A stretch of DNA of 64,000 bases from assembly GCA_019614645.1 (NCBI GenBank), contig JABWDB010000037.1, positions 1,736,001 through 1,800,000 of the forward strand, given 5' to 3'. The stretch comes from Stratiolaelaps scimitus. Lineage: Eukaryota > Arthropoda > Arachnida > Mesostigmata > Laelapidae. The notes beneath the pieces were generated by a model. That model did no database searches. It was not told the origin of the DNA and saw nothing but the letters and a program-made list of their open reading frames with translations. Each line of letters begins with the position of its first letter. Position 1 is the first letter of the stretch. Below are positions 34,419-46,179 of the stretch, piece by piece. A program made the translations under genes and the position numbers.

Positions 34419-35199
34419 TTTACGAACATGGCCTACGGTCTTTACCGTACACGTATATACGTAGTTATCATAGTATGGATGGTGGGTCAAACAGTTGTCG
34501 AGGAATCCTCTCGTATAACCAAGCCTGAACTGAAAACGAACTATTCCCAGAGATATTATCTGCTAGTTAGGCCTACACTCAACCGAAGCCAGCTCATGAA
34601 CACAAGTATTGTTCTCAAAGGATATGTCATACCATAGGCTCGAGCAAGCAATCTCTGACTCATATGGACTAGATGAAATTCGAAATCTGGACAATATGCC
34701 TTCAGCAGGAATATTGGCAGAATTGTGAAAATCGTCTCACACCGTATCAGTTAGTCTACTGAGTGACCCTGGATGACCGCCGGTACTTGTTTGTGGAACG
34801 GGCAGTGATATCGGCTCAATCGGAAGTTAGAAACAGACGAATGATCACTCGTTTGCATTTTTATTAAAGGATAAGGAACTGCATTTGCAGGAATATTCCA
34901 TTCATTGAGATATGATCCAATTCGCAAGTGTTCATCTCAACGGGTGGAACCAAATGAACATATACCGCCGCTTGTTCGCAACCATTCGCCAAAGGAGACA
35001 ATCTCATCCCAGTCCAACGGAACATCGTCACAATTTTTAAATCTCATATATTTGAGCACAGTTCCACATCTTCGATCGCTGCCATCTGACCTCCGTGAAC
35101 TTCTATTCAACTGAAGACCAACAATATGCAGAGGATGTCAAACGACTGCGGTCGGATCGACGTCAGCCCAGGCATCGAGGCAAGATAAACGTCTGAATG
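34419..35199. other. Gene-free stretch
   Basis: I see no gene. TTATTAAAGGATAAGGAACTGC at 34861-34882 in scattered matches resembles a SINE-B tail on the minus strand but is too short to call. Confidence 0.55.
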
Positions 35200-36620
35200 T
35201 GTCCGCCAAACGGATTCCATCCCAACCCCTCTAACATCTCGCCAACCTCGGTCTCTCTCTCCCTTCATATATATATATATATATCTCTCCCTTGCACTCG
35301 CTCAGTCCTGAACATCTCGGAGTCTTTCCGTCCGTTTGCGGACTCTCTTCATCGCTTATCCTGAACGCCAATGGGAACGGGAAGCAGCTAATTATATATC
35401 CCCCCTCCCTCGACGACTTCGTTCCTCTTCATTCGCCTTCCTGGCGCACACACAGCGGTCCCACGAGCGTCCTCGATCCGGCTTCTATTCTACGCGAACT
35501 CTCGTGGCCGGGTGGCCAGCCTCCGCCCCCCCATCCACCCACCCACCACTCGTCTCCTCCTGCAGTAAAGTAATTATCAGACACCACCGGCAACGTCCGG
35601 TAGCCACGGCCGCCGCTGCCGCAGCACTAGCCCGAACGTCAATTGATTGTCCGCGCCGGCTCGAGACCACGATCCCCCGTACACGGGGGCGGCACAGCGA
35701 CGAATTGGGGGGTGCCGGGGGGTGCCGCGGGGGGTGCCGGGGTGTCGTATCGTCGTCGGCGCTGCAACTGCTTCCGTGTATTTTCCTCTTTCCGTCGGAG
35801 CGACGAGTGACATCCTTGTCTAGTTTGCTGTACATATATATGCATGCGGAGCAAGGCAATTCATCTACTTCGAACCCTGCCAACGGTTCAACACCTCCGC
35901 GCTAAGGGGGGGTGTAAGGACTGGAGAGTTAACTGCTGTTAACAGTACCGCAGTGCCGACACCCTTCAGGGATCCAAGCGCCCAAACGAACATGGTATAC
36001 TTCAACACCAATTGGCTAAATGCCAACTCCGCCCCCTTCTCCACCTACCATAGCAAAGCATACGGTCCAGTCGGCCGTGCAGTCTCTCTCTCTCTCTCCC
36101 TCGTGCAGGGAGACGCTATATACATCCGTGGAACTTAACCGTTGCATCGTGGTATCACCGTAGTTCCCTCTCTATCTCTCTCTCTCTGGGTCTTCTTCTA
36201 ACGACCTCGAGGGGTGCACCCCCTGTTGCCTGCATCGTTGCTCTCGGTCTGAGTTTGTTGTTGTTTGGGGCGTGATCCGTCGACGAGTGTGTGTTCCACG
36301 ACTGGTGCGTGTAGCTGGCTCGTCTCTGAGCGTCTGTGTCGCCGTTTAGGTGAGCGTGTTTTGCCTCTCGAACAGTAGAGGTGGTGATGACGAAACGCTC
36401 GAGTTACGGAACCAACTCGTGGAGGCAGGGATGTCAACGGATACGAACGGATGTGGTGTTAACGATTTCCGCTTTCAATTTTTCAACTCATCCCGGTGTT
36501 AATGCTGTTAGCGTAGTGAAGCCGGCTGGAGCGACTGGCCCCCCACGTTGTCAACGGGGGTCAGAGGTCGGTTGCATCGGAGACCTCTAGACCACATCCC
36601 CCTGTAGGGCGCTGGGAACA
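35200..36620. other. GC-rich island with G-rich motif
   Basis: TA array at 35267-35284, a G-quadruplex motif at 35707-35742, and CT arrays near 36090 and 36170-36187. The 189-aa plus frame (35336-35905) and its minus-strand shadow are compositionally biased and unrecognised. Confidence 0.5.
35707..35742 (+). other. Strong G-quadruplex candidate built from GGGGGGTGCC units
   Basis: G-runs of 6, 6, 6 and 4 are separated by loops TGCC, TGCCGC and TGCC, a small tandem repeat of a G6-TGCC unit. Confidence 0.75.
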
Positions 36621-37976
36621 TTAGGCCACATCCTCGGATGTGACGACTTCGGATGATGGCGTGTACGAGCACAGCTCAGCAATTACAACTGTCTCTATTG
36701 AGTAATTGCTGAAACGATAATACAGCAATAATTGATTTAGCCGAATTTCGATTCTTTTGTAGTCTATAATCTTTAAGCAGATGAGAAAAGTCAAATAATA
36801 TATGTACATATACACGCATCGTATACTGGGTGGGTAAAAAATCTAGGAGTGCAGCTGAGTTGCAATAGCCAGATTGACAGTTGCTGATAGTTAGGCATCA
36901 CATAGAAAATGCATTATGTATTATGATCTTTATTTTGTATTATTATTATGCATTATCATTGATTATCCAAGTTGACAATATGTGTGTGTATGATTGCTGA
37001 TATTTTTAGTCAAAACAAAGACAAAGTGGTTCGAAGACAAAATATTCTCCCCTCTTCAAATCTGTGATTTTCTGCTACCGTTTGGACAGCGCTTTGATCG
37101 ATGCCTTAAAGAAACCAGGTGATTGGCAATCGAGGACGCCCTCCCCGCAATTTTCCTTACGACTCTGAAGCAACGAAAATTTCGTCCTGTGGGGATACAC
37201 CTTCGGAAAGTTTCAAATTCGAACGGGGTAGACAACTGTCTCGGCTACTCGATGGTCGTACCATTAGATTCCCTCGTTAACTCGTACAACTAATTCTCTC
37301 GGTCGGTCATCGTGTTCGTGAGCAGGTTCCGCACTGCCTTGAACAAAAAGGAATAACTCTCGTCGGGAACTCATCCGCTCGTTCCCATTAGATTGCAGCA
37401 CTAACTTTCAGCAGCCTCGCCACGAACACGTCACTGTCCATGGTCTGATCGCCCATCATCGCCCTCTTTGTAGATGATACAGCGACACTCCCACCAGATA
37501 CACAATAAGAGGTTCACATTGTTAAGTGTCCCTCTTCGCCCCCTATGCTGGCCAGCTGTCCGAACCTTGCCAACTGATGTTGCGATGATCGACATAAGCA
37601 GAAGCCAGGATCAGAATAATCATAGTTTCGGATGGCTATATTTTGAATTATTATTATTATTAGTGGAGTCGAAAATTTCATACGAGTCAATTCATTAATG
37701 AGTGTCAACCTAGTCCTTTCAAATCTACGGCAAATCTTTAATCAACCCTCCTGTATCAATTGGTATCGAACACGTGGCGCAGAAATATATTGGGTATAGA
37801 ACAACTATTAATATTAGCAACATTTGTTTCATGGTATACAATTATTTGTTTTCCACTAGATTAACGTAGAAATAACGCTGACTATTTCACAACCTGAACA
37901 TCCCAGCTCAGTGTTACAGACCATAGCTGCTGGTATAATTGCAGCATTATGCCGTCGAATCTAAATTTCACTATAT
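36621..37976. other. Gene-free AT-rich stretch
   Basis: A TTA run occurs near 37647-37662. No gene recognised. Confidence 0.6.
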
Positions 37977-38127
37977 AAAGGTAAAGGTAAAGCTTTATTG
38001 ATTTATTAAAGGAACTGCATACAACATACATGCTTAAGTTCTCTTATATGTCATGCAACGGGATTCGAACCTGCGGCCTCTGGCTTTTTACAGCCAGAGA
38101 GTCAGTCGTCCAAGCCACCGCGCTGAC
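37977..38127 (-). mobile_element. SINE-B, full length, best preserved
   Basis: Read on the minus strand: TGTCAGCGCGGTGGCTTGG, a stem CTGGCTGTAAAAAGCCAG in the anticodon position, B-box GCAGGTTCGAATCCCG, TGCATGACATATAAGAG, AACTTAAGCATG, TCCTTTAATAAATCAATAAA and a GCTTTACCTTTACCTTT tail. It defines the family here. The tRNA isotype is unresolved. Confidence 0.93.
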
Positions 38128-41100
38128 AAATATCTTTCCACATTTGACCCCAGAGACAGTTCGTTCAGCCACAAATGTTGGCAGTTGTTCTCCTTGTGAC
38201 ATTTGAAGACATTGAACGGCACAGCTCTCGTTAGTACCCGCCCGTGCTCACAGGAGGGCCACAGAGTTAAGGGTTATCGGCTTAAAATTATTATTACGTG
38301 AGCGTAGGATTAGCGCAAACGGTATATGCCAATCTCGTCTCCGCTCCGAGCTGCACTTCCTTAAATGGCAAAACTTCAAGAACCTTTACGAGCAACTGAG
38401 GGCTCAAGGTGCTCGAACGAACATCTTGCTCGTTGTGCGTTCTGTCGACTATCTTATCCCTATCTGTAGAATAGAGGACGTGAGGTTTTCAGGTACTACG
38501 CACCGATTGCTTTGCTTGGAAAGCAGGGTTTTATTCTAACGACTGAGAATATATGAATATATATATATATATATAGGGGGAGAGAGAGAGGAGAGAGACA
38601 GAGGTACGCGCATGTACCTATATATATATTTATTTATCACGAATAGGAACGGCTCGTCCGCTATTTCCCGGGAGCTCTATCACATTTGACACCGGTGGAG
38701 TTCTACATCTAGCGATGCCATATACGAAAGATTTTAGCTGTTCGCGTCATCGACGCAGCCACTACGACCACCCACACAACCTTCTCCAATCGTGTTTTAT
38801 CTAGTGTCAACTAAGAGACTTGATATAAGATCACGCTCCCACCATATAGCTCCCACCCTATAACATAATCCCATACCCAGATATGTATTATATAATCAGA
38901 AATAAATTCACGACGCATTCCATATCAAAGCAGACCCCTCCCCCCTTCACGCCCGTGTCTCGCGACTAGATGCACAAACGAAATGTATACCAATGTGCAT
39001 CAGATTTCGATGCGAACGATCTGTGCTATGGGAAACATTACCCAAGGGACTGTGTCCTCGCCTCAAGGGGTTGGCGTCTGCTTTTGTGTGTCCGCTTGCA
39101 TGTAACTCCTCCTCTCTCTATTTTCTGTTGTCTGTGACCCTACAACAATGCCCTCGTCGACCTGATCGCAGCATCTCGACTTGAGTTCCCGCCCGATTCT
39201 CCGAATGTCTCTGCATGTCGTTAACTGTTGACAATACGCCCGCCCACATGCGTCTCGTAGGTGTTACAGTGACTCATACGATAGCAGAGGTTGAGAGAAC
39301 ATAGACAGCGAGTGATCTGCCGCCACTCAGGCAGATCTCGCTGCGTTACGATTTTTTCGTATTGTATTCTCGCTTATGCTAGCTTCGTTCTTAAAACGTC
39401 TTGCCTATGAGGCTTACCTATGAACTGCATTATGCTAATGGTTCAAAATGCTATATATAGTTACGAGGGGCGAGCAAGGAGAACTGCGGAAGGCAATGAC
39501 CACTGATGTGGGCTGACGTTCTCAAAGCCATGTTCAGTCACACGCGAACGCGTGCCGGAGGCCTTCATTAATGAGGGTTAGTGCATTCGTCTATACAAAT
39601 GATGACCATGGTATCAGTTCTGAAGAGATTCATATATTGTCATTCGTGTCGATCGGAGGACATCGCTGGTCAAGTCTCTTGCCAGGAAGGCCAGAGACGT
39701 AGAAGTTGTTCATGTCGAAATCTCGCTACGGGATACGTACATCCACTCGCACCCTGTGTGAAACCTGGGAACATTCAAATTTCCTTTTGCTTATCATCCA
39801 TAGAAATAACCTTGCCCACATGAATATTGGTGTCACCTTGAAGTAAGAGATTCGTTTGCTCAAACGTGGGACGCAGATTTCTATGTGTTACGCATACATG
39901 CGAAACATTAAATAATGAAATGTGTATGCCCCCGAGCATTAACAGGTATTAAAAGTTTAACATGCGTCCGTACTGTTATTGAGCCTCAAGCGTTAAATAG
40001 ATGTTAGTTAAGATGCCAGCCCTTAAATAGATTTCTGATTAGATCAATATAGTCTGCTTGTAGTCTAAGGCAACTTTGTATGAAGGCCATCTCCGAGAGC
40101 TATGTATCAACTATCACTATATATATATATTATATAAATAACTAACGCATAAACAATTGTTCTAAGCAAAAATTGATTGATAAGTTAGCTCTTATACACC
40201 CACTATACACTATTGATTAGTGACAGTACTATAAGCACGCAATTAAAACATCATTCTATACCTTCTAACGTGACGTCTCCACGGAAAAGTAACCAGTCAT
40301 TTTGTTCATAATGCAACATAGCGCGCAAATCATCATTTCGCTGTCTCGTCATGTTGCCCTCAATGAAAGTATCGAGATTCCATTCAACATGAAATTTCTC
40401 CATGGATTAGATTCTGGCACAGGGCAATATTGTCCCGCTGGGGAGGGCTGTATGTCGAACACCGTATGTGCGGGTATATGCTCCCCGGACGCTCATGGTA
40501 CAATAGATAAGATTGTCATTTCCGGGATAAGCAGCAATCTTCGGGTTGGCGTTTGCCTTTATTAAAGCTACAACTTTCTGAGCAAGCCGTTATTGAGGTA
40601 ACTGCCTCGGAGTGAAACTCTCCGACAGACGTCGCTTAAGCCACTCAATGCCGTGATGAAGCCAATGATACACAGCTCGCTCAACCATCATCAGCAGTCT
40701 ACAAGAATGAGTAATCCAGCCAGACGATCATGGGGAGTAGCCATTCAGAAATTCAAACACACACACACCACGAAGCGCTGCGTGCTAATATTGTTTACGA
40801 TGCGCACGCACAGACGTGGGTGTAGGGAACGGTGCGAGCGGTGCGTGCAGAGAATTAGCACTAATTATATTAATTTATTATTGAATTCGTATATACGAAA
40901 TCTATCCAAAGAAATAACTTGGATTTTTGATTGATTTTTCTCTAATGGACAGCTGACGTTCGGAGGAACGTGGAGATAAGCGTAGGTTATGTATTGCAAA
41001 TGATGAGTTGCCGAGATTATAGATATTTCTTGAGGTTTAATTACAATTGGTTTATACCGTGATTGTCGTAAAAATCGATGAATTAAATTAGGAAAATGTG

Positions 41101-42082
41101 CAGCATTTCTTCAAGATCTTCTACCATCCTTGTGGTGTCGTCAAAGTAGGTATAGCTCTTCGGAAATTAATAACTCATAATTACTAAATCCGTAATAAAT
41201 AAAACCTAATGATTTCATTTATAATTTGCCTCCCTGCGGCCGCCATCGAGCGCTATACAGGGCCAATGTAAAGACCATTATATGGCAGCGTTCAATGACA
41301 TCATTGTTCAGCTGCTGCACACTTTATGGTGTAGTAGATACCATTATCGGCTGGCGAGACAATCGTGACAACTAAACCTTAGTGCAATAAAATCCATGAG
41401 CGTGTGTGTGTGAGGGTTTTTGCGACAAAACGCGCACGCATAGTACTAGCTAATGTGCATATGTGATACGTGACCTCCGCCCCACCTAGGTTAGAGCGAC
41501 GACAGAGCAACGCCGCCGAGGAGAATTCTGATCAGAGAGATTTCTCGTTCGCAAAGAAAATGTCACACAATGCTATTGCACAGAAGGGCGGCCGTACACA
41601 GATCGCAAGCGCAAATCATCTCTACAGGTGGTCTCTATATATATATATTTTTGTTGTTATAAGCTGTTTCCTCCATATAACGATGTCTGGCCCACTTGGT
41701 GAAATCTCAATCGAACGGATTTCAACGAGCACACCCGGTACTGTACGGTGGCTGATTTCGGACGAATGTTTAGAATGGCTTTCGTTGCTAGCGTCAAGAA
41801 AAAATGAATATTTTTTTGACCAACGAGACGAACATTTTATTTAAATTAAAGCGATTCGGAACAGCTGCTATTCAGTAGTTCCACGAGAGCAGTAGCACTG
41901 AGCATCTAGTCATAGTTCGCAGGCAAGAATCATGTATTGTCCCCATGATACGTACGGCTTTGTTAGCTAAACATGATTCCAAACTTTGGCCGACGTAACA
42001 GCAATAACAAGCCCCTAAATGGATAGGTACCATATTAAGTTCGGATTACTGTGTCGGTTGGAATCTCGTACGGTCTCATTGC
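38128..42082. other. Long gene-free stretch
   Basis: Almost 4 kb with TA and GA arrays at 38557-38600 and short TA runs near 40120 and 41638. Frames up to 124 aa (41470-41844) are unrecognised. No SINE of the three families was found here, which makes it the longest repeat-poor part of the AT-rich background. Confidence 0.5.
38557..38600. repeat. Compound TA / GA microsatellite
   Basis: TA units, then a G5 run, then GA units with minor interruptions. Confidence 0.9.
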
Positions 42083-42120
42083 TTATATATATATATATAT
42101 ATATATATACGTATATATAC
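42083..42120. repeat. (TA)n microsatellite, left of a SINE-A fragment
   Basis: About 38 bases with one ACG interruption. Confidence 0.92.
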
Positions 42121-42122
42121 TG

Positions 42123-42221
42123 CTTTTCGAGCTGACCCTCAGTTGTTCCCCTATGTGACAGGCCCCAGCTCTTAACCTTTTAGGGATTGCTATGAGGACC
42201 TGTCGGGGCCACCTTTGCTTT
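42123..42221 (-). mobile_element. SINE-A 3' fragment embedded between TA arrays
   Basis: CTTTTCGAGCTGACCCTCAG tail, TGTTCCCCTATGTGACAGGC, and body GCTATGAGGACCTGTCGGGG ending at CCACCTTTGCTT. TA arrays lie directly on both sides, so the SINE inserted in a TA microsatellite or the arrays grew around it. Confidence 0.88.
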
Positions 42222-42225
42222 GGTG

Positions 42226-42228
<3 letters not shown>

Positions 42229-42262
<34 letters not shown>
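42229..42262. repeat. (TA)n microsatellite, right of a SINE-A fragment
   Basis: About 17 TA units. Confidence 0.93.
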
Positions 42263-42266
<4 letters not shown>

Positions 42267-42322
42267 TTATTGTTCATGCCATCTCTATATGGCTCTATAT
42301 ACCACTAAAAATAATCGAAAAT

Positions 42323-42323
<1 letters not shown>

Positions 42324-42353
<30 letters not shown>

Positions 42354-42364
42354 AATATATATAT
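42324..42364. repeat. (TA)n microsatellite
   Basis: About 20 TA units with one AAA interruption. Confidence 0.92.
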
Positions 42365-43099
42365 GCAATCGATTCGTGTCAAATCGTGTCTGTGAAGCGA
42401 TCATATGTAGAACGGGGAAACAGTTGGCTATTTCTGTCATTTGGACGCTGCTGCTTCGAGTGATGATTCATTTAGTGAACGGGCTCGGTGGTGGCGAGGG
42501 TTGTGACACACGGTCTCTTTGGATGAGATGCTTACCTTGAGTATGTGGTGGGTGCGTCCGTCCGTGTCCCTGCGCTGGTCAACGTTGCCAACAAACAATG
42601 CCGCTATGACGTGTCGTAGTCGTAAGGGGAATCTCATTATTAATCGATACCATCGCCGTCATCCACAAAATCATACACAGCGATCTCGGCGTTTGCGACC
42701 GGTCACAAGAGAAGGTGTTAGGGCAACATAATAAATGACCTTTGATAAATGATGTCCTGAAGTGTTCCCTGCTGAAGTCCTTCTTCATGGCTGGAGAAGA
42801 ATGGAGGTGGGGCGTCCCGTTTGGTAAAATTCGATGCCGACATCGATTGGCCGTCATATCCAGAGGTATCATCTGACTTTCACCCATCGCACCTAACCAA
42901 GTGGTAACTTTCCACGACTGCTTGAATGGTATCACCTGATCCCGTACGGTAACATAGGTATCCTTACAGTTGGGTAAGGCGTAGTTAGGTGTCTAGTTGA
43001 GAAAAGAAGCGCAAGTTGAAGGTCGAAGTCGAACTGTCTCAATGTTAAACTCGCTCTATTTTCTAACTGAGAGTCTGTTTTTCTTGATTTTATACTTAC
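42365..43099. other. Gene-free stretch upstream of a LINE
   Basis: No gene recognised. A minus-strand frame (42537-42637) that ends at a good splice donor is discussed in findings. Confidence 0.5.
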
Positions 43100-43283
43100 G
43101 TCTTAGTCAAGTGTAAACCTACTTTTACTTCAACCATTCCCCACACGTCGACAGACATATGGAAGCCTATCTTACGTCGCGACCTAATGCTCAAAGCGGC
43201 GACACGGTCCTGACACCCGAAAATCGTCATCGATCTGACCAAGCATATCATGAATCATCTCTCTTCTATTTCACAATGAAAAT

Positions 43284-43508
43284 TTGTTATCCTCGGCAAC
43301 TGGCATTCAACAAGGTGAACCGCTTGGCTCCGTTTCATTCAGCCTAGCTTTGAAGGAGTTAGTTGACTCCTTATCACCTCCTTCAATCCTTTGGTTCCTT
43401 GACGACTGCATCTTAGGTGGAGATATTGAGACGGTTTTAGCGGATATTAGAAACATTTTGGCATTTCAATCTCAATTGGACCGATTTATAAACTCGGTCC
43501 CAAAGTGA
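43284..43508 (+). pseudogene. Reverse transcriptase core of the LINE
   Basis: This open piece of 74 codons holds GIQQGEPLGS (43302-43331), the expected RT motif with QGxPLG. It then has WFLDDC at 43392-43409, the F/Y-X-D-D catalytic box with both aspartates, and GGDIETVLADIRNI, typical of the region after the box. Upstream RT sequence (RDLMLKAA, SSLFYF) is in other frames at 43160-43280. Just downstream, FTFSADLYTGSSLIQAGATY and ELLGTYF in other frames continue the palm/thumb region. Complete family proteins are much longer. Confidence 0.85.
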
Positions 43509-43677
43509 AATCTTCACCTTCTCTGCAGACCTTTATACCGGATCTTCATTAATACAAGCAGGTGCAACATACTTCCTGGAAATAAAGAAATCGGAAGAGA
43601 CAATCTCGAACTGCTAGGAACTTACTTTCTGGCGAAATTCGACCATGTTTAAAATCACAGTGTGAAAAACTTTCGGG

Positions 43678-44079
43678 GTGCTGGAAAAGTTGCCCATATT
43701 AGGAGCACACAGAGGTTTGTGTTTAATGAAGATTTCATTGTCTGTTGGAATCAATACCTCTGCTCAGAGGTTATGCAATATGTCAGACGAACGCGACCTA
43801 CTGGACTTATTCAATGATCAAGTTATGGATTCTTTGTCTTCTTTGTTAAACATTCAACTTTCTCAGATAGCTCAGAAACAAGAATCACTTTCTATTGGGA
43901 TGGGAGGACTTGATCTCTCAGCAGCAGCCTCCATAACTGGATACAGTGTCGCGTCTATGTATTCGATTTCTGATCTGCTCAAGAAACTTGCGCCTAGAGA
44001 TACTTCGAAGCACTTTGTATCAACCAGAGATGAACTTAATAAGAAACTTAGCCCACTTAACAAGATCCAACGCCAATGA
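43678..44079 (+). pseudogene. Post-RT (thumb to linker) region of the LINE
   Basis: This 133-codon open piece contains DLFNDQVMDSLSSLLNIQLS and, near 43897, GMGGLDLSAAASITGYSVAS. These match the pattern this LINE group shows after the polymerase (a Q-x-S/L-x-L-x-x-GGLG/D-x-x-x-A stretch followed by alanine-rich helices). The frame shifts at its end; GSWCNAVASSPMGALL continues the protein near 44190. Confidence 0.75.
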
Positions 44080-44248
44080 GTGTAGGTTCATCATCGATTA
44101 GCTCAACAGTCCTTCTTTTATGAGGCTTCGAGTGATGTAGAACGAGCCAGTTTGAAGGCCCTTGCCAGGCTTTTGTCTGGATCTTGGTGTAATGCTGTTG
44201 CCTCATCTCCTATGGGAGCTTTACTTGAGTATCAATGTCCCGTCTTGC

Positions 44249-44388
44249 AGTAGGTTTACGCTTGGGAAGAAATCTAGCTTCTCCACATTCCTGTTGCTGT
44301 ACAGAACCCGTTGACTCTCTTAGTCGTCATGGACTATCTTGTATAAAAAGTGCGTGGCGCGGCCCAAGACACTCTTTATTTAATGAGA
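44249..44388 (+). pseudogene. Cys/His knuckle region of the LINE
   Basis: In one frame: VGLRLGRNLASP, then H-S-C-C-C, then RHGLSC and SAWRGPRHSLFNE. The spacing C-x-C...H-x3-C fits the zinc-knuckle-like motif that precedes the nuclease in restriction-like-endonuclease LINEs. No stop interrupts this stretch of about 45 codons. Confidence 0.7.
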
Positions 44389-44416
44389 CTTAGGATAGGG
44401 CTCTTCGCTCCACATC

Positions 44417-44710
44417 TTGCTCTCTATTCCTTGCATTCGTGAACCAGCAGGTATTTGTCGCTCTGATGGAAAGCGCCCTGATGGTATCTCGTTAATCCCC
44501 TTTACCAGATGTAAAATTTGGGTTTGGGATTGCACTATGGCTAACACTTTAACACCTTCTTGTCTCGGTCGCGCAGCAACACAGCCTGGCCATACAGCCA
44601 GTACAGCCGAACAAGCCAAGAACAAACAATACGCCTCTTTGATGAATAACGTACAACGTTACACCTGTAGCTTTCGAAACACTGGGGGGGACCGGCGATA
44701 CAATCATTAA
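44417..44710 (+). pseudogene. PD-(D/E)XK-type endonuclease block of the LINE
   Basis: This open piece of 97 codons has GKRPDGISLIPF from 44468 and VWDCTMANTLTPS around 44525. The two acidic residues (D of RPDG and D of WDCT) are 16 codons apart, in the range of the PD...D/E core of restriction-like endonucleases. ATQPGHTASTAEQAKNKQYA follows, an alanine- and charge-rich helix typical of this group. Both catalytic-type residues survive although the element as a whole is broken. Confidence 0.75.
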
Positions 44711-44915
44711 ACTATCTTCAGATACTGGGAGAAAGGTTAGCTTTATCCGCTACAGGAGAGCCTCGTCCAACCGAATTTCTAATGCAAAGATTCTCCGTAG
44801 ATACATCCAAGGGGGCAACGCAATTTCTATTTTGGGTAATCTACGCTTGAGAATTGGGGAAGGTGGGGTGCCGCTTTGTTCAAGATATTCTATTAAGAAT
44901 ATATATACACGAAAG

Positions 44916-45098
44916 TCTAAAGTAATCTAGTCGTAGAATTAAATATACATTGATCAATGCAATCAGATGAAACTATGTTTTAAAAAAAAATGCTTCTAGA
45001 ATTTTTACTTGAAATCTTACACATCGGAAACTGACTTGTATATTGTACACACCGCTGTAATTACTCGAACAGAGTGAAAATAAAACAAATAATAATAA
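44916..45098 (+). mobile_element. Unknown 183-bp retroinsert in the LINE 3' end
   Basis: ATATACACGAAAGT occurs at 44902-44915 and 45099-45112. The enclosed sequence ends in AATAAAACAAATAATAATA, like an A-rich retroelement tail with a polyadenylation signal. The related LINE end at 29593-29872 lacks this insert at the corresponding point, an independent empty site. It is probably the 3' end of another LINE or of a retroposed mRNA. Confidence 0.8.
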
Positions 45099-45185
45099 TA
45101 TACACGAAAGTGTTCTCAGGTATATTCCACGTTCAGCGGGTACAATTGTCGCCCACTTTTATAATTGACTAAAAATAAATATCTA

Positions 45186-46179
45186 TCGCCAACAAGCTTT
45201 TTGGCGGCTCTATTTTGAGTTGACCTGGGCGAATGAGTGCACTATATATATATATATAGATATATATAAAACAAGATGACATATGCCATACGGAGTAGTG
45301 TTGCTATTTTCAGCCAGGCGCCAATCAGCATAGTCAGACCCGCGCTTAGCTCAACCTCTCTCTCTCTCTCTATATATATATATATCTTGATCCCGAGGTG
45401 CAGCGAGACAGAGAGATCAGCAATGAGCCCTTTGACGTAACTAGTAGGTGATGCAAATTGATCGTTTGCGAATGAATGGATGACGTGTGCACAACGAGCA
45501 GGAATAACTTGTTTAGCGTGCAGAAGTCGCTGCCGGATAACTTGCCCTTTGAACTGAAGATTCCTTGATCAGTTGTATAAACAGATCAATTGTATAAACA
45601 GATCAACTAATATACAGAAGCAGGACTGGTGTCACTTACGTCTATATATAGGTAGCAGGGTCTTCCGGAGCCGCGTCAACTTTCTAGCTATTTCGCACTT
45701 GGAGATAACCACGTACATGGTGCAATTTTCGCTTTGGCTTGACTACTAAAAAAGAAATTCCCTCGCGCTTACATCATCGGAGGTAAGGCGTCACGCGAAC
45801 GCAAGCGTTCCACCACATCGACATTGACATAATATGGACATTGCGGACAGATATATGTAGATGGATGGACGTTACATAGCGAGACATATTTCACGATGAG
45901 ATTCGCCCCGGCGATCTCGAAGGTGGGATCCGACAGCTGAGTAGATCGTCACATCACGGAAATTTAATAGGCAAAAGGTCACACATCAAATATTGGCTAC
46001 GTCAATTTAATGACGAATCCACGAAGCGTTCGGATATTTCTAGACCTTAGATAGAAACGAAGCGAAGCCACTGTCCATGACCTTGCACCGGGCATCTTTC
46101 GGGCATCTCAGTAGTCAACGTTCAGAAGATTAGTACATATATATTACTATACTATATAATATATAATACTATAACGACT
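45186..46179. other. Gene-free stretch
   Basis: TA arrays at 45243-45268 and CT/TA at 45353-45385. A short tandem of a 17-base unit lies at 45567-45608. No gene recognised. Confidence 0.6.
45567..45608. repeat. Short tandem repeat, 17-bp unit
   Basis: GATCAGTTGTATAAACA, GATCAATTGTATAAACA and GATCAACT follow one another. The two full units differ at one base. Confidence 0.9.

Larger units (their letters stand above)
43100..45185 (+). mobile_element. Degenerate non-LTR retrotransposon (LINE) of restriction-like-endonuclease type
   Basis: In order, all on the plus strand but in shifting frames: the N-terminal side of the reverse transcriptase palm (RRDLMLKAATRS near 43171), the core with WFLDD, the post-RT region, a Cys/His knuckle, a PD...D nuclease block, a C-terminal block (ALSATGEPRPTEFLMQRFSV, then GGNAISILG in another frame) and a 3' UTR. 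Stops and frameshifts occur throughout, so it is dead. The 5' end is missing. A 183-bp foreign insert lies in the 3' end (44916-45098). Related pieces occur at 29593, 52354 and 58195. The clade name is uncertain; the RLE type is inferred from the motif order. Confidence 0.85.

Noticed and set aside
35336..35905. 189-codon plus frame with a long minus-strand shadow
   Set aside because: Composition-driven: GC-rich, proline/arginine/alanine-biased, passes through a G-quadruplex repeat, no family resemblance.
37977..38127. Possible genuine tRNA gene
   Set aside because: The tRNA-like head has a good B-box but an irregular anticodon loop, and it continues into the SINE-B body and TTTACC tail shared with many copies, so it is a SINE head.
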